A stretch of 64,000 nt of DNA from Dermabacter hominis NBRC 106157. GTDB taxonomy: Bacteria > Actinomycetota > Actinomycetes > Actinomycetales > Dermabacteraceae. The stretch is taken from assembly GCF_001570785.1 (NCBI RefSeq), contig NZ_BCSI01000006.1, positions 33,238 to 97,237 of the forward strand, read 5' to 3'. Numbering within the stretch: position 1 is the stretch's first letter; every line of letters begins with the position of its first letter. Made by a program: the position numbers and the translations under genes. The notes under the pieces were generated by a model. It worked only from the letters and a program-made list of their open reading frames with translations, made no database searches and was not told the DNA's origin. This document shows, in pieces, positions 1-8,507 of the stretch.

Positions 1-289
1 CGAGCTGTAACGCTGCATCGAAGAATTCGATCGATACGGTGTTCATATGACGCGATCTGGCCGAATCTGCTGAGTTGAGTAGCTGTACAATCGTGCGACA
101 AAGGTCGAGAGGAACCTCCCCTGCTGTGAGAGTAGCCTTAGCCCGGATAAACCTCGCGTATGCGCCGAGACCTCCCGGAACACGCCCGAATACGTTGGTC
201 CAACGCCCGTTCGGCAGTCGCTGAAGGAGAGCTGATACGGCGTGAACAGATCGCTTAGAGAATGACGTGAGGCCAGAAAAATATGGCAT
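1..289 (-). CDS. N-terminal part of an unidentified protein, truncated by the window edge
   Basis: An open frame starts at an ATG on the minus strand (289) and stays open to base 1, giving 96 codons without a stop. An AGGAG sits 7 bases upstream of the ATG, and the stop of the upstream glycosyltransferase gene is only 10 bases away, so this is the next gene of the same operon. The visible N-terminus is basic and begins MPYFSGLTSFSKR. I recognise no family. From its place in a polysaccharide operon it may be another transferase or capsule-related protein, but that is only context. Confidence 0.6.
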   Translation of the reverse strand, partial: MPYFSGLTSFSKRSVHAVSALLQRLPNGRWTNVFGRVPGGLGAYARFIRAKATLTAGEVPLDLCRTIVQLLNSADSARSRHMNTVSIEFFDAALQL

Positions 290-299
290 ACCGCTGCTC

Positions 300-1451
300 C
301 TATCGGCTACGTGGAGGATGGACTCTGGAACTCATTGAGACAAATGCCGAAGCGGCCATAAACCGCAGGGGAGCGATCCGGTGAAGCGCGTATAGCGGAT
401 CGGAAGTGATCAGGGTGGAAGGTTTTCCGTGCGCACGACGGGAGCGAGAAAGCCTTGCGAGTTCCGATGCTGGAAGTGCGGGTTCGAGACACCCTTTTAT
501 TAATGCTGCTTCTGCACGTGAAAGAACGTTAAGCGTGCGTGGAGCCGAATCTAGAAGAAGACGTGTGAGGGTCGACAGTTCGCTCCGATCGCCATCGAGC
601 CAGTGATGCGTCTCCGGTCTATAGTGGACAGCGCCGAAGACATGGATTCGCAAGAATTTCACTGCAATCTCTCGTCGAACGGATGGAGGAAGAGCGTTGA
701 ACCACTCCGACTCGCATGTAGGGCGAACGAAGGCGAGTTGATCTGCCATCGGGCGAATGACATAAGTGACACGGTCGGATGCATCTTCACCAATGACATA
801 GCTGGGTCCCCACCTATCGATAGCGACCCTAGCTTCGGCGAACAACCGAGTCGTGAAAATGACGTCTTCGCCTACTGCAAAGCCAGGATTGAAAGTCAGC
901 TCCAGCTCCCCAATCAAGGATTTTCGAATTAAACCGAGCGGGGCTGATCGATATACAAGCCGATCCTTTCGAAAATCAGCGATACAGTCTCGTCGCCTAA
1001 ATCGAGCTGGAGGCGTCGGGACGACGCGAGAGGGGGTTCCACGAGAGAGGCGGGTGACGACGACGTCCGCCCCCGTTCGTGCGGCGATCTGTAGCCACGA
1101 GTCGACAGTTCCCGGCATAAGGAAATCGTCAGAACCCATAATCGAGACCCATGGGTGTCTGGCCTGGGCAATGCCGTACGTGAAGGGCCCCGATGGTGAG
1201 GGAATGCCGTCGTCGAACCGCAGCATCCTCGTACGCTCTCGGTGTTCTGGTCGCAACGTAGCCGCAAGGCGGTCAGGGTCAATCCCATGTGCGATGACTG
1301 TGACGTCGGCAACGGCCCCGTTCCCTTCGAGCACACTGGCGACTGCTCGGCCAAGTGGGCGTGCGTCACTGTGGCAGGCAATGACAACTTCCACGCGGGG
1401 GTCAAGCAGAGAAATGTCACCCTGCGAGCTTTCAGGGGGGTTATTAAGCAC
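300..1451 (-). CDS. Family 2 glycosyltransferase
   Basis: A cytosolic GT-A-fold glycosyltransferase of 383 aa that probably transfers a sugar from a nucleotide-sugar donor during surface polysaccharide synthesis. The N-terminus shows the family start VEVVIACHSDARPLGRAV at about residues 20-37, and a DxD-like acidic cluster (MGSDDF) lies near residue 108 where the donor-metal site is expected. The start is GTG with GAAGGG 8 bases upstream. The gene follows the GT4 gene by 2 bases, so the two are co-transcribed. Base composition is visibly less GC-rich than the rest of the window, which suggests acquisition with a glycan cassette. Donor and acceptor cannot be read from sequence. Confidence 0.8.
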   Translation of the reverse strand: MLNNPPESSQGDISLLDPRVEVVIACHSDARPLGRAVASVLEGNGAVADVTVIAHGIDPDRLAATLRPEHRERTRMLRFDDGIPSPSGPFTYGIAQARHPWVSIMGSDDFLMPGTVDSWLQIAARTGADVVVTRLSRGTPSRVVPTPPARFRRRDCIADFRKDRLVYRSAPLGLIRKSLIGELELTFNPGFAVGEDVIFTTRLFAEARVAIDRWGPSYVIGEDASDRVTYVIRPMADQLAFVRPTCESEWFNALPPSVRREIAVKFLRIHVFGAVHYRPETHHWLDGDRSELSTLTRLLLDSAPRTLNVLSRAEAALIKGCLEPALPASELARLSRSRRAHGKPSTLITSDPLYALHRIAPLRFMAASAFVSMSSRVHPPRSR

Positions 1452-1453
1452 TG

Positions 1454-2605
1454 TTAGCGCCCTTCAGCTAGCTGTGCCGAGATTGCGGCAATCTTTCGGT
1501 CCCATACTGCGATTTGACTTTCGGCGCTGAGGTCGCGGGCATTGGCATGTGAGGCAGACTTGAATTCTGTAACCGTTTCATGTGTAAACCTCTTCAGCAT
1601 GGCAGATAGTGAGCTGGCATCGAAGGACTCAGCGACATTGCCTAGGTTTTTGCTTTCAACGATAGAACTCATCTCTATGGAGGGGCCGATTGCGAGGGCG
1701 AGGCGAGCTTGAATGAAGTCAAAAAATTTGTTGGGGAGGGAATGTTTCTGGTTGAAGCTTACGGGAGGAATCGAGTAGAACCCAATGTCGTAACGGTTGA
1801 GGGTGGCAATGAGTTCGTCATACGGTACTGGGTCGAGTATCCGAATGTGGCCGTTACCCGTAGCTGTGGCTAACTCTCGAAGCTCTTTAACGTACGAGGG
1901 AGAATTGTGAGTTAGGTAGAGGTCAAAAGTGATTCCGGGAACTCGCGAGGCCGCTTCAATCATGACTTCAATCTCGCGTTCCGGCATCGCGGCTCCAGAA
2001 TGTACCACTCGGAGGGGGGATCCTGGAGCTGTGGGTTGAGGGGAGAGGCTGTGATACGGGCTCGCATTCGTAACGATGTCGGCGTCGATGCCGAAGTCTT
2101 TTCTGTATTCGTTGGCAAGTCCCTCGCAGACGGTTGTCACGGACGGAACTTGCGTGACGTAATGCTTCGTCAAGTAGCAGAAGTAAGGAGCCACGAAGTA
2201 GCGCCAGCGTCGGATGTCTTCCTTTTGACGAGGTGAGTATTCATGCAGGTCTGCGTGAATCCGATCAGCCGGAACGAGTGAAAGTGCGAGCGGAACGGAT
2301 TCAACGTCGTTCGCGATAATTATATCTGGATGAACTGCTGCGAGCGCTTCTGTGCAGTATTCGACCACTTCTTGGTGCCAATACGTCCTTTCGTATTGGC
2401 GAATGATGGTGTGAAGCTTATTGAGTCGCCAGGAAAGAAGATTTTCTGGAATAGAGATGTGCTCTGCCACGCTTTCGGGAGCGGGTCCGTATCCACATGT
2501 TATGACTCGATATTGCGACGAGAAATGCCTGATCTGCTTGAGGACACGTGCATCTCGTGTGATGGGAGAGAATGAGATTATGAGGAGTGACCGGGGGGAG
2601 CTCAC
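1454..2605 (-). CDS. GT-B glycosyltransferase (GT4-like)
   Basis: 383 aa protein beginning with the GT-B signature SLLIISFSPITRDARVLKQI, typical of GT4/GT1-type transferases in capsule and exopolysaccharide clusters. The C-terminal half holds the nucleotide-sugar domain (about residues 200-340), with the usual run in which the family scores candidate donors. The start is GTG with AGGA 9 bases upstream. It lies between two further glycosyltransferases on the same strand, at 2 and 52 bases distance. The sequence is comparatively AT-rich. The sugar transferred is not predictable. Confidence 0.8.
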   Translation of the reverse strand: MSSPRSLLIISFSPITRDARVLKQIRHFSSQYRVITCGYGPAPESVAEHISIPENLLSWRLNKLHTIIRQYERTYWHQEVVEYCTEALAAVHPDIIIANDVESVPLALSLVPADRIHADLHEYSPRQKEDIRRWRYFVAPYFCYLTKHYVTQVPSVTTVCEGLANEYRKDFGIDADIVTNASPYHSLSPQPTAPGSPLRVVHSGAAMPEREIEVMIEAASRVPGITFDLYLTHNSPSYVKELRELATATGNGHIRILDPVPYDELIATLNRYDIGFYSIPPVSFNQKHSLPNKFFDFIQARLALAIGPSIEMSSIVESKNLGNVAESFDASSLSAMLKRFTHETVTEFKSASHANARDLSAESQIAVWDRKIAAISAQLAEGR

Positions 2606-2657
2606 AGCTTCGGTTCCTAGGGTTGGTGAATTCGAGGGGTGAATCAGTTTTATCGAC

Positions 2658-3767
2658 CTATTTGGAGGCGAGGGCGCGCATATACGTTGAGTCGTAGTCT
2701 CGTGAGACTGTGTCGGAAGAAAATCTGCTACCGATTGTTTCGGAGATTTCTTCGGAGGTAAGGTCGCGGGTGCGCTCGTCTACGTCGAGGATGGCGTCGG
2801 CATATACTTCCGGATTTTGTTGAGAAACGAGATGGCCGACCTTCTCTGCGACATACTCGCTCTGCCCGCCGGTGGCGCCAAGCACAACGGGGCGTCCCGC
2901 AACAATCGCCTCTGCAGCTGACACGAAAAAATTGTCTGCAAGCGTGGGCCCGAAGAAAATGTCATGACTGCCTAGTTGGCGACGAACCTCTGTGTCGCTG
3001 GCTGTACCCGGAAAATGAACGTAGTCAGCGACTCCCAATCGTTCGGAGAGAGTTTTGGAAGATGTAAGTAGGGGGCCTGTCCCAAGCCAGGTGAGGTGAG
3101 CTTTGACGCCTCGTGCACGCAAGCACTCAATCGTGCGGATCGCTGTATGCGGATCCTTGCGTTCAATCAAACCTCCGGTCGAAATTAATCTGAGTGAGCC
3201 GTCCGATCGAGAGCGACGAGGGTGCAGAGTATGGGGATTCACGATACACGGCACGATATCCACAGGGCGTCCCTTTCGTGCTTGACGGATGGGGCGCGCG
3301 AGATAGTCGCAAACAGCTGTGACGATGTCCGGTCCTTGCAGAAGGCTCGTCAGTAAAGGAAGGAAGTGGCGCGCAGACCCGAGCGATTCGGGAGTCGAGA
3401 GTGCCGACCAATGCTCCGTATGCACCCATGCTGCATCACGCGGCACCGCCCTGCGAAAGGGAGGAGCAAAGGGGAGCAGCGACGAAAATGCCATGGTGTG
3501 AATGACATCCGATCCGGCAAGGGCGGTGGTGAGAACTTTTGCGGCCCTCGCGACAGATAAAGGGGAGCGAGGATTCATCGGTATCCGAAGTGTATCGATT
3601 CCCTCCACGACTAGTCGTCGAGTTCCGTCATCATCCTGGTGGGGAACTAGATGGATGGCGCGAATGTCATGAAGTTTGGCGATCGCGTGCAAGTCCCGTA
3701 CAACAAAGGCCCCTCTAGACGGGGCAACCTTGGTGGGGAACCACGTCGTCACGGCAGTGATCTTCAC
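2658..3767 (-). CDS. GT-B glycosyltransferase (GT4 family)
   Basis: 369 aa. The N-terminus VKITAVTTWFPTKVAPSRG is the standard opening of GT4 enzymes; the C-terminal Rossmann half includes a STGGLIERKDPHTAIR segment (donor-binding region) and the AEAIVAGRPVVLG motif with the conserved acidic residue ahead of it. I chose GTG at 3767 because AGGAG lies 6 bases upstream; a longer TTG start would add eight residues and has no ribosome site. It is the first gene of the minus-strand glycan operon, divergent from wecB across 120 bases that must hold both promoters. Specificity unknown. Confidence 0.82.
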   Translation of the reverse strand: MKITAVTTWFPTKVAPSRGAFVVRDLHAIAKLHDIRAIHLVPHQDDDGTRRLVVEGIDTLRIPMNPRSPLSVARAAKVLTTALAGSDVIHTMAFSSLLPFAPPFRRAVPRDAAWVHTEHWSALSTPESLGSARHFLPLLTSLLQGPDIVTAVCDYLARPIRQARKGRPVDIVPCIVNPHTLHPRRSRSDGSLRLISTGGLIERKDPHTAIRTIECLRARGVKAHLTWLGTGPLLTSSKTLSERLGVADYVHFPGTASDTEVRRQLGSHDIFFGPTLADNFFVSAAEAIVAGRPVVLGATGGQSEYVAEKVGHLVSQQNPEVYADAILDVDERTRDLTSEEISETIGSRFSSDTVSRDYDSTYMRALASK

Positions 3768-3887
3768 GGAAGCTCCTGATTTCAGTACCAAAAAGTTGGT
3801 CTAGTGCTCGTTAGGATAGCGCCTGGATATATGTGATCATGTCGCACATCGTACAACTCTACAGCCGAGCTCTCATCGGAGGCCCTG

Positions 3888-4952
3888 ATGAAAATCCTAT
3901 CCGTTGTTGGCGCACGCCCACAGTTTGTCAAACTCGCAGCGATTGCCGATGAAGCCGCGAAGCACGAGGATGTCGAGCACCTCATCATCCATACCGGCCA
4001 GCACTACGACGCCGCTATGAGTGACGTGTTTTTCGCCGATCTTAAAATTCCCGCGCCTGACCTGAACCTTGCGGTAGGTTCGGGCAGCCACGGAAGACAA
4101 ACCGGCGCCATGCTCAGCGCTATGGATGCCGTGCTCGAGGAACACCAGCCCGACTGGACTCTGGTGTATGGAGACACAAACTCCACGCTTGCCGGCACGC
4201 TGAGCGCCGTAAAAATGCACCTCAAGGTCGCTCATCTCGAGGCAGGGTTACGCTCATTCAACCGTCGTATGCCAGAGGAACACAATCGCGTGCTCACCGA
4301 CCATGCCGCGGACCTTCTGCTCGCGCCGACCGAGGTCGCACGCCAGCACCTTGAGAGTGAAGGGCTCGGGTCACGTACGCGCGTCGTTGGCGATGTCATG
4401 ACTGATGTGTGCCTGCGCGTTGCGAAGGCAGTTGACGGCAGTTCGCTTCACCTTCCCGAGGGGATTGACGCCAACTCGCCGTTCGCCGTTGCCACCATGC
4501 ACCGTGCCGACAACACAGATGATCCAGATCGACTCAAGGGTCTGATCACTGCGCTCCAAAGTGCTCCGCTTCCAATCGCGCTATTTGCCCACCCGCGGCT
4601 CACTGCTAGAGCTGAAGAGCAGGGGCTCACGCTCGCGGGTGGCAACCTTTTTGTGGGGACGCCGCTTCCGTACCCGGATCTCCTCAATGCGGTTTCTCGT
4701 GCGAGCGCCGTCGTGACCGATTCTGGTGGCCTCCAGAAAGAGGCATACCTCCTCGGCACTCCCACAACGACGCTCCGCACCGAAACCGAGTGGGTAGAAA
4801 CGCTCGAAAACCAGTGGAACGTCTTGGTCAAGGAGCCGTCAGACCTTAGCGCCGCACTCCAACGGCCCCGTCCTATTGCCGAGCGCCCCCCTTACTACGG
4901 CGACGGGCATGCGGCGCGTACCGTCATCGAGGTGCTGCGTGAGGAGGCATAG
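3888..4952 (+). CDS. wecB: UDP-N-acetylglucosamine 2-epimerase (non-hydrolysing)
   Basis: 354 aa, full length for WecB/MnaA. It interconverts UDP-GlcNAc and UDP-ManNAc in the cytosol. Visible family signatures are VVGARPQFVKLA at the N-terminus, HTGQHYD near residue 40, VYGDTNSTLAG near 95, AHLEAGLRSFNRRMPEEHNR (the conserved epimerase core) near 115, and TDSGGLQKEAYLLG near 280. GGAGG lies 7 bases before the ATG. The downstream glycosyltransferase overlaps it. UDP-ManNAc made here would feed the nucleotide-sugar dehydrogenase encoded at 8504-9823, giving a ManNAc- or ManNAcA-containing wall polymer. Confidence 0.93.
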   Translation: MKILSVVGARPQFVKLAAIADEAAKHEDVEHLIIHTGQHYDAAMSDVFFADLKIPAPDLNLAVGSGSHGRQTGAMLSAMDAVLEEHQPDWTLVYGDTNSTLAGTLSAVKMHLKVAHLEAGLRSFNRRMPEEHNRVLTDHAADLLLAPTEVARQHLESEGLGSRTRVVGDVMTDVCLRVAKAVDGSSLHLPEGIDANSPFAVATMHRADNTDDPDRLKGLITALQSAPLPIALFAHPRLTARAEEQGLTLAGGNLFVGTPLPYPDLLNAVSRASAVVTDSGGLQKEAYLLGTPTTTLRTETEWVETLENQWNVLVKEPSDLSAALQRPRPIAERPPYYGDGHAARTVIEVLREEA

Positions 4953-6123
4953 CCGCGAGGGTGCTGGGCATGTCGTTCTGGCAACAAGGGTCTTCGTGCC
5001 AGAGCCGATTCCCGCGGCGTTTCGCACCCACCAACTCACAAAGGCGCTCGAGCGCGCTGACATTCGCGCTCGGGTGTACACGACTCGCGTCCCCCATCAA
5101 CCGAGTCGCCAAGAACGAGGCATCACCCGGATCGTTCGCTGGCCCGTCAAACGCGATAAACAGGGCGCTGTACGCGGTTACTTCTCTTACCTGAGTTTCG
5201 ATGTCCCGCTATTCTTTCGACTCCTTTTGACACGGGACCTCGACGGCATTATCGCCGAACCACCTCCGACGACAGGGCTCGTCGTCGCGTTTGTTGCACG
5301 CCTCAAAGGCGTGCCGTATGCCTTTTACGCGGCTGACGTGTGGGCTGATGCGACTGAATCCGTCGAAGGGGTCCCGCGCATTGTCAAACGTGTAGTCCGC
5401 TGGATGGAAGAAACCGTGTGGAGGCGCGCGTCGGTTGTGCTTACCATTTCCGACGGCGTCCAGGCACGAATCGAGGAGCGCATCGGAAAACGCCCCTCAC
5501 TCGAGATGATCGGAAACGGCATCGACACGGATACCTTCACACCGGAAGGGCCGGATGCCGACGAAGAGGGGCCGTACTTCGTGTACGCGGGAACCGTCTC
5601 CGAATGGCAGGGTGCGCAGATTCTCGTGGAGGCCTTCGAGAAGGCCCGTGAAAAGCGCACGGATGCGCGCCTCATATTCTTTTCTGAAGGCACCGACCTC
5701 GAGGCCCTCAAACGTTTGGTCCGCGAGCGAGGTGTTAAGGGAATCGAGTTTCGCCCGAAGGTTCCCGCGGACGAAGTCGCGAAGCATATGCGCGGCGCCG
5801 TTGCTGGTCTGAGCTCGATCACACCCGGGTTAGGGTATGACTTTGCACTGCCTACTAAGATCTATGCGGCCGGTGCGTGTGGTCGGCCAATCATCCACGC
5901 CGGGGCCACGAACGCGGCAGCAACAATTCGCATCCGAAACAACGGCCTCGGCTACGCGCCGGGCTATGACACGGAGGCACTTGCGAACGCGATGATCGAG
6001 GCCATTGACAGCCATGACAAGGTCGATCGAGCACATTTGCGACAGTGGACCGTCAGCAATGCCTCTCTACAATCTTCGGCGGACCGTGGCGCAGCACGTA
6101 TCTCACGTATGCTCGCCGATTAA
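4939..6123 (+). CDS. GT-B glycosyltransferase (GT4, WbuB-like)
   Basis: About 394 aa from GTG 4939, with GAGGT 5 bases upstream; the start overlaps wecB by 14 bases. The family core (HVVLATRVFVPEP) begins about 10 residues in, so the exact start is uncertain. The PPPTTGLVVAFVARLKGVPY segment, the DVWAD motif and the C-terminal donor domain (VVLTISDGVQARI, then IGNGIDTDTF) match WbuB/WcaI-type enzymes that act on undecaprenyl-linked intermediates. Translational coupling to wecB points to a HexNAc donor, possibly UDP-ManNAc or UDP-GlcNAc; this is inference. Confidence 0.82.
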   Translation: MRRHSREGAGHVVLATRVFVPEPIPAAFRTHQLTKALERADIRARVYTTRVPHQPSRQERGITRIVRWPVKRDKQGAVRGYFSYLSFDVPLFFRLLLTRDLDGIIAEPPPTTGLVVAFVARLKGVPYAFYAADVWADATESVEGVPRIVKRVVRWMEETVWRRASVVLTISDGVQARIEERIGKRPSLEMIGNGIDTDTFTPEGPDADEEGPYFVYAGTVSEWQGAQILVEAFEKAREKRTDARLIFFSEGTDLEALKRLVRERGVKGIEFRPKVPADEVAKHMRGAVAGLSSITPGLGYDFALPTKIYAAGACGRPIIHAGATNAAATIRIRNNGLGYAPGYDTEALANAMIEAIDSHDKVDRAHLRQWTVSNASLQSSADRGAARISRMLAD

Positions 6124-6150
6124 GGCGTAACCATTGTGATCGCCGGGCTC

Positions 6151-8091
6151 TCATTCGCAGTGGAGCTCGTACAGCGCCGAGTGGCTCGTTGATGCCAGAG
6201 GATCCCCAAGATTCGGAAGGCGCCGGACGGTGAGCGGCGCCATGCCGCGTGCATAATTGTAGTAGCGGGCATCAACGTAGACGTAGCCGATCCCCGCATT
6301 GGTAAGACGGGCACACGCACCAGGATCTCGCGGATCCCCGATGAGTTCTGGTGTGCGGATGAGCACGGCATCGCTGTCCGTGTATGTTTGGCCAAGTACC
6401 CGAAAATGCACGCTCTGTCCGTTTAGTGCCCAAAGGTGGGAGCCACCGGAGAAAGGACTGGCGAGAACCTTCCTGCGTGGATCGAGTCGTCCGTCGAGAC
6501 TCTTGAGCATCTCGAGTTCTTCCGTATCGAAGAAGCGGTTCCGGTTCGGCATGTCAAGGTCGAGATTGAGAGCTGCGTACGATGCGCGCGCGCCTACGCT
6601 CGTGGCCACGAGAGCGAGGGCAATCACCATGGATGCGATCGCGGTGATCATCCGCGCGGTGCGGGGTGTTTGGGGTGCCCGGGCGAACAGAAGGACCCTT
6701 TCAATTCCTGCGACTGCGCACAGGATCATCACGAGAGTGACGACCATCGACAGACGATCCTGACCTCGATACCAAAGAGCCGAGAGATTTAGAGGGGAGT
6801 CGATCGCGGAATCGAAGTAGAGGACGCCCACGACCAGTGCACACACGACGGGCGACCACGTGCCACGTCGCAAAAACGCGACAATTCCAATCCAGGAGAG
6901 AACCCAGACACCTACCCCGATGGCCATGGGCCACACCGTAAGCAGTCCCGTCAAGAGTTCACCGACTCCCTGCCATGCCGGGACGGTGAGGCCGCCTGAA
7001 AAATTCTGTATTACTGGTGACGTGCCGGGGAGAAGACATACAGCCACGATGGGAGCCACGCACGCGACTGGAACGCACATGACGAGCGCTCGGTGCCAGG
7101 CTCGAACATCAAAATTCCTGACTATTCGGATGGCATCGCATGCAGTCACGACAGACAGGAGAACACAAGCGGCGAAAAGAGCGTTGGGGTGCACGAAAGC
7201 GATACCGACAAGCGCTGTTGCCGTGCAGACAGCGGCTGCGAGCCCGCAGCGGATGTCGAGGCTACGGTGCCTCACCTGTCTGAGCAAGGTCTGCCAGCTC
7301 GCGACTGCTATTGCAAGCGCCCCCGGTAGGAAGGAGAAGCCCGCGAGGTTCGCGACGGGGGACAAGTGCACCCACTCGCTCAGAGGAACCGACGGCGCCA
7401 GCAAGGCCAGGCACGCGGCAGACGTTGGTGCCCACGCGGTGCGGGGCCACAAGATCCTGACGAGAACAGCGATCCCGACTGTCCACGGAACGGTGGCGAG
7501 CGTGATGACCGAAGCATTGAGAGCGATGGGTGTCGGAACCCCCGGAATGAGCGCTGCAATATCGTGGAATCCAGCCGGGTAAAACCCTGCCCGGCCATCG
7601 GTGTAGCCAAGCGATCCGACGTTGAAAACCGAGCCGTCTCCAGTAGACCGTATGAACTCGATCGCGCCCAAATGGTAGAGCGCGTCCCAGCGCTGAAGGA
7701 TGGCATCAGGCCCGGGCATCGTATACAGAATAGGGCCGACAGCCGCGAAAGCGCACACGAGGGTAGCCGTCGGAAAGACCCAGCGCGCGGTTGCGGGTGC
7801 AAGAGCCCGAGGCGTGGAAAAAAATGAATCTCGGGTGAGCAGGAGGCGAAGGGAACTAAACGCGAGGGCTGCTACCCCGCTCACGAATGCGGCGCTGATG
7901 AGGTTCCACTGCTCGTCGAAGCGTGAGCAGACGATCGCGCCCAAGGAAAATACCGCGGCGGTGAGAGCCGGCCCCACGGCAACGGCAAGAAGCCGCGGAA
8001 CCCGCAGGAGACGCGCGAACACAAAACCGGGCAGGAACGCTAGGGCAAGTGAGCAAGCAACTGCCCCCGCGAACACACACCAAGTGCTCAT
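6151..8091 (-). CDS. Polytopic membrane protein, DUF6541 family
   Basis: 646 aa. Hydrophobic segments fill the first ~500 residues (about a dozen likely helices, starting with SLALAFLPGFVFARLL), followed by an extracytoplasmic C-terminal domain of about 140 residues. This is the layout of DUF6541 proteins, which resemble GT-C transferases using polyprenyl-phosphate sugars, though their function is not established. It overlaps the upstream DUF2304 gene by 4 bases (ATGA), so the three minus-strand genes 8504-9823, 8088-8507 and 6151-8091 are translationally coupled. A GT-C partner for the polyprenyl-phosphate GT2 at 9969 is plausible. Confidence 0.75.
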   Translation of the reverse strand: MSTWCVFAGAVACSLALAFLPGFVFARLLRVPRLLAVAVGPALTAAVFSLGAIVCSRFDEQWNLISAAFVSGVAALAFSSLRLLLTRDSFFSTPRALAPATARWVFPTATLVCAFAAVGPILYTMPGPDAILQRWDALYHLGAIEFIRSTGDGSVFNVGSLGYTDGRAGFYPAGFHDIAALIPGVPTPIALNASVITLATVPWTVGIAVLVRILWPRTAWAPTSAACLALLAPSVPLSEWVHLSPVANLAGFSFLPGALAIAVASWQTLLRQVRHRSLDIRCGLAAAVCTATALVGIAFVHPNALFAACVLLSVVTACDAIRIVRNFDVRAWHRALVMCVPVACVAPIVAVCLLPGTSPVIQNFSGGLTVPAWQGVGELLTGLLTVWPMAIGVGVWVLSWIGIVAFLRRGTWSPVVCALVVGVLYFDSAIDSPLNLSALWYRGQDRLSMVVTLVMILCAVAGIERVLLFARAPQTPRTARMITAIASMVIALALVATSVGARASYAALNLDLDMPNRNRFFDTEELEMLKSLDGRLDPRRKVLASPFSGGSHLWALNGQSVHFRVLGQTYTDSDAVLIRTPELIGDPRDPGACARLTNAGIGYVYVDARYYNYARGMAPLTVRRLPNLGDPLASTSHSALYELHCE

Positions 8092-8507
8092 GAATCGTTC
8101 GTGACGTTTAAGGCGTGATTACGGAATGCCTCAGGTTGCTCCGCTTCGTAGACAGCAACTTTCCGTGCAAGCTTCGTCGTCCGCTTTTCCGCGTTCTTCG
8201 TGCGCGCCTCCTGGAGAGCCAGGAAGCCGAGAAGCACGACAACGGTGGCGTAGAGCAAGAGGTCGGTGCCACGACCGACGCCCACGAACTGGGCGAGGGC
8301 GGTCACTGCGCCGGGAAAGATGACGGCGAGAACCGCGAATACCGCGAATGCAAGAATGAGGAGCCGGCGGATCGCAAGCTGCTTGGCGCCACGTTTAATG
8401 AAAAGCCATGCGGTGATTCCGAGAATCCCGAGAATGAGGATGATTTGGATTATTAGTGAGCGACTGTCGAGAACGAGTCCGGTCGGAGAGCTGAGGATGT
8501 CGGTCAT
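8088..8507 (-). CDS. Small membrane protein, DUF2304 family
   Basis: 139 aa with three hydrophobic segments (about residues 18-36, 50-72 and 84-101) and a basic, coiled C-terminal tail rich in K, R and E. The pattern IIQIILILGILGITAWLF, then RR and FAVLAVIFP, is that of DUF2304, which is commonly found beside polyprenyl-phosphate glycosyltransferases in wall and teichoic-type clusters. Four-base overlaps with the genes on both sides show strict co-translation. Role unknown; a membrane anchor or helper for the neighbouring GT2 and DUF6541 proteins is likely. Confidence 0.75.
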   Translation of the reverse strand: MTDILSSPTGLVLDSRSLIIQIILILGILGITAWLFIKRGAKQLAIRRLLILAFAVFAVLAVIFPGAVTALAQFVGVGRGTDLLLYATVVVLLGFLALQEARTKNAEKRTTKLARKVAVYEAEQPEAFRNHALNVTNDS

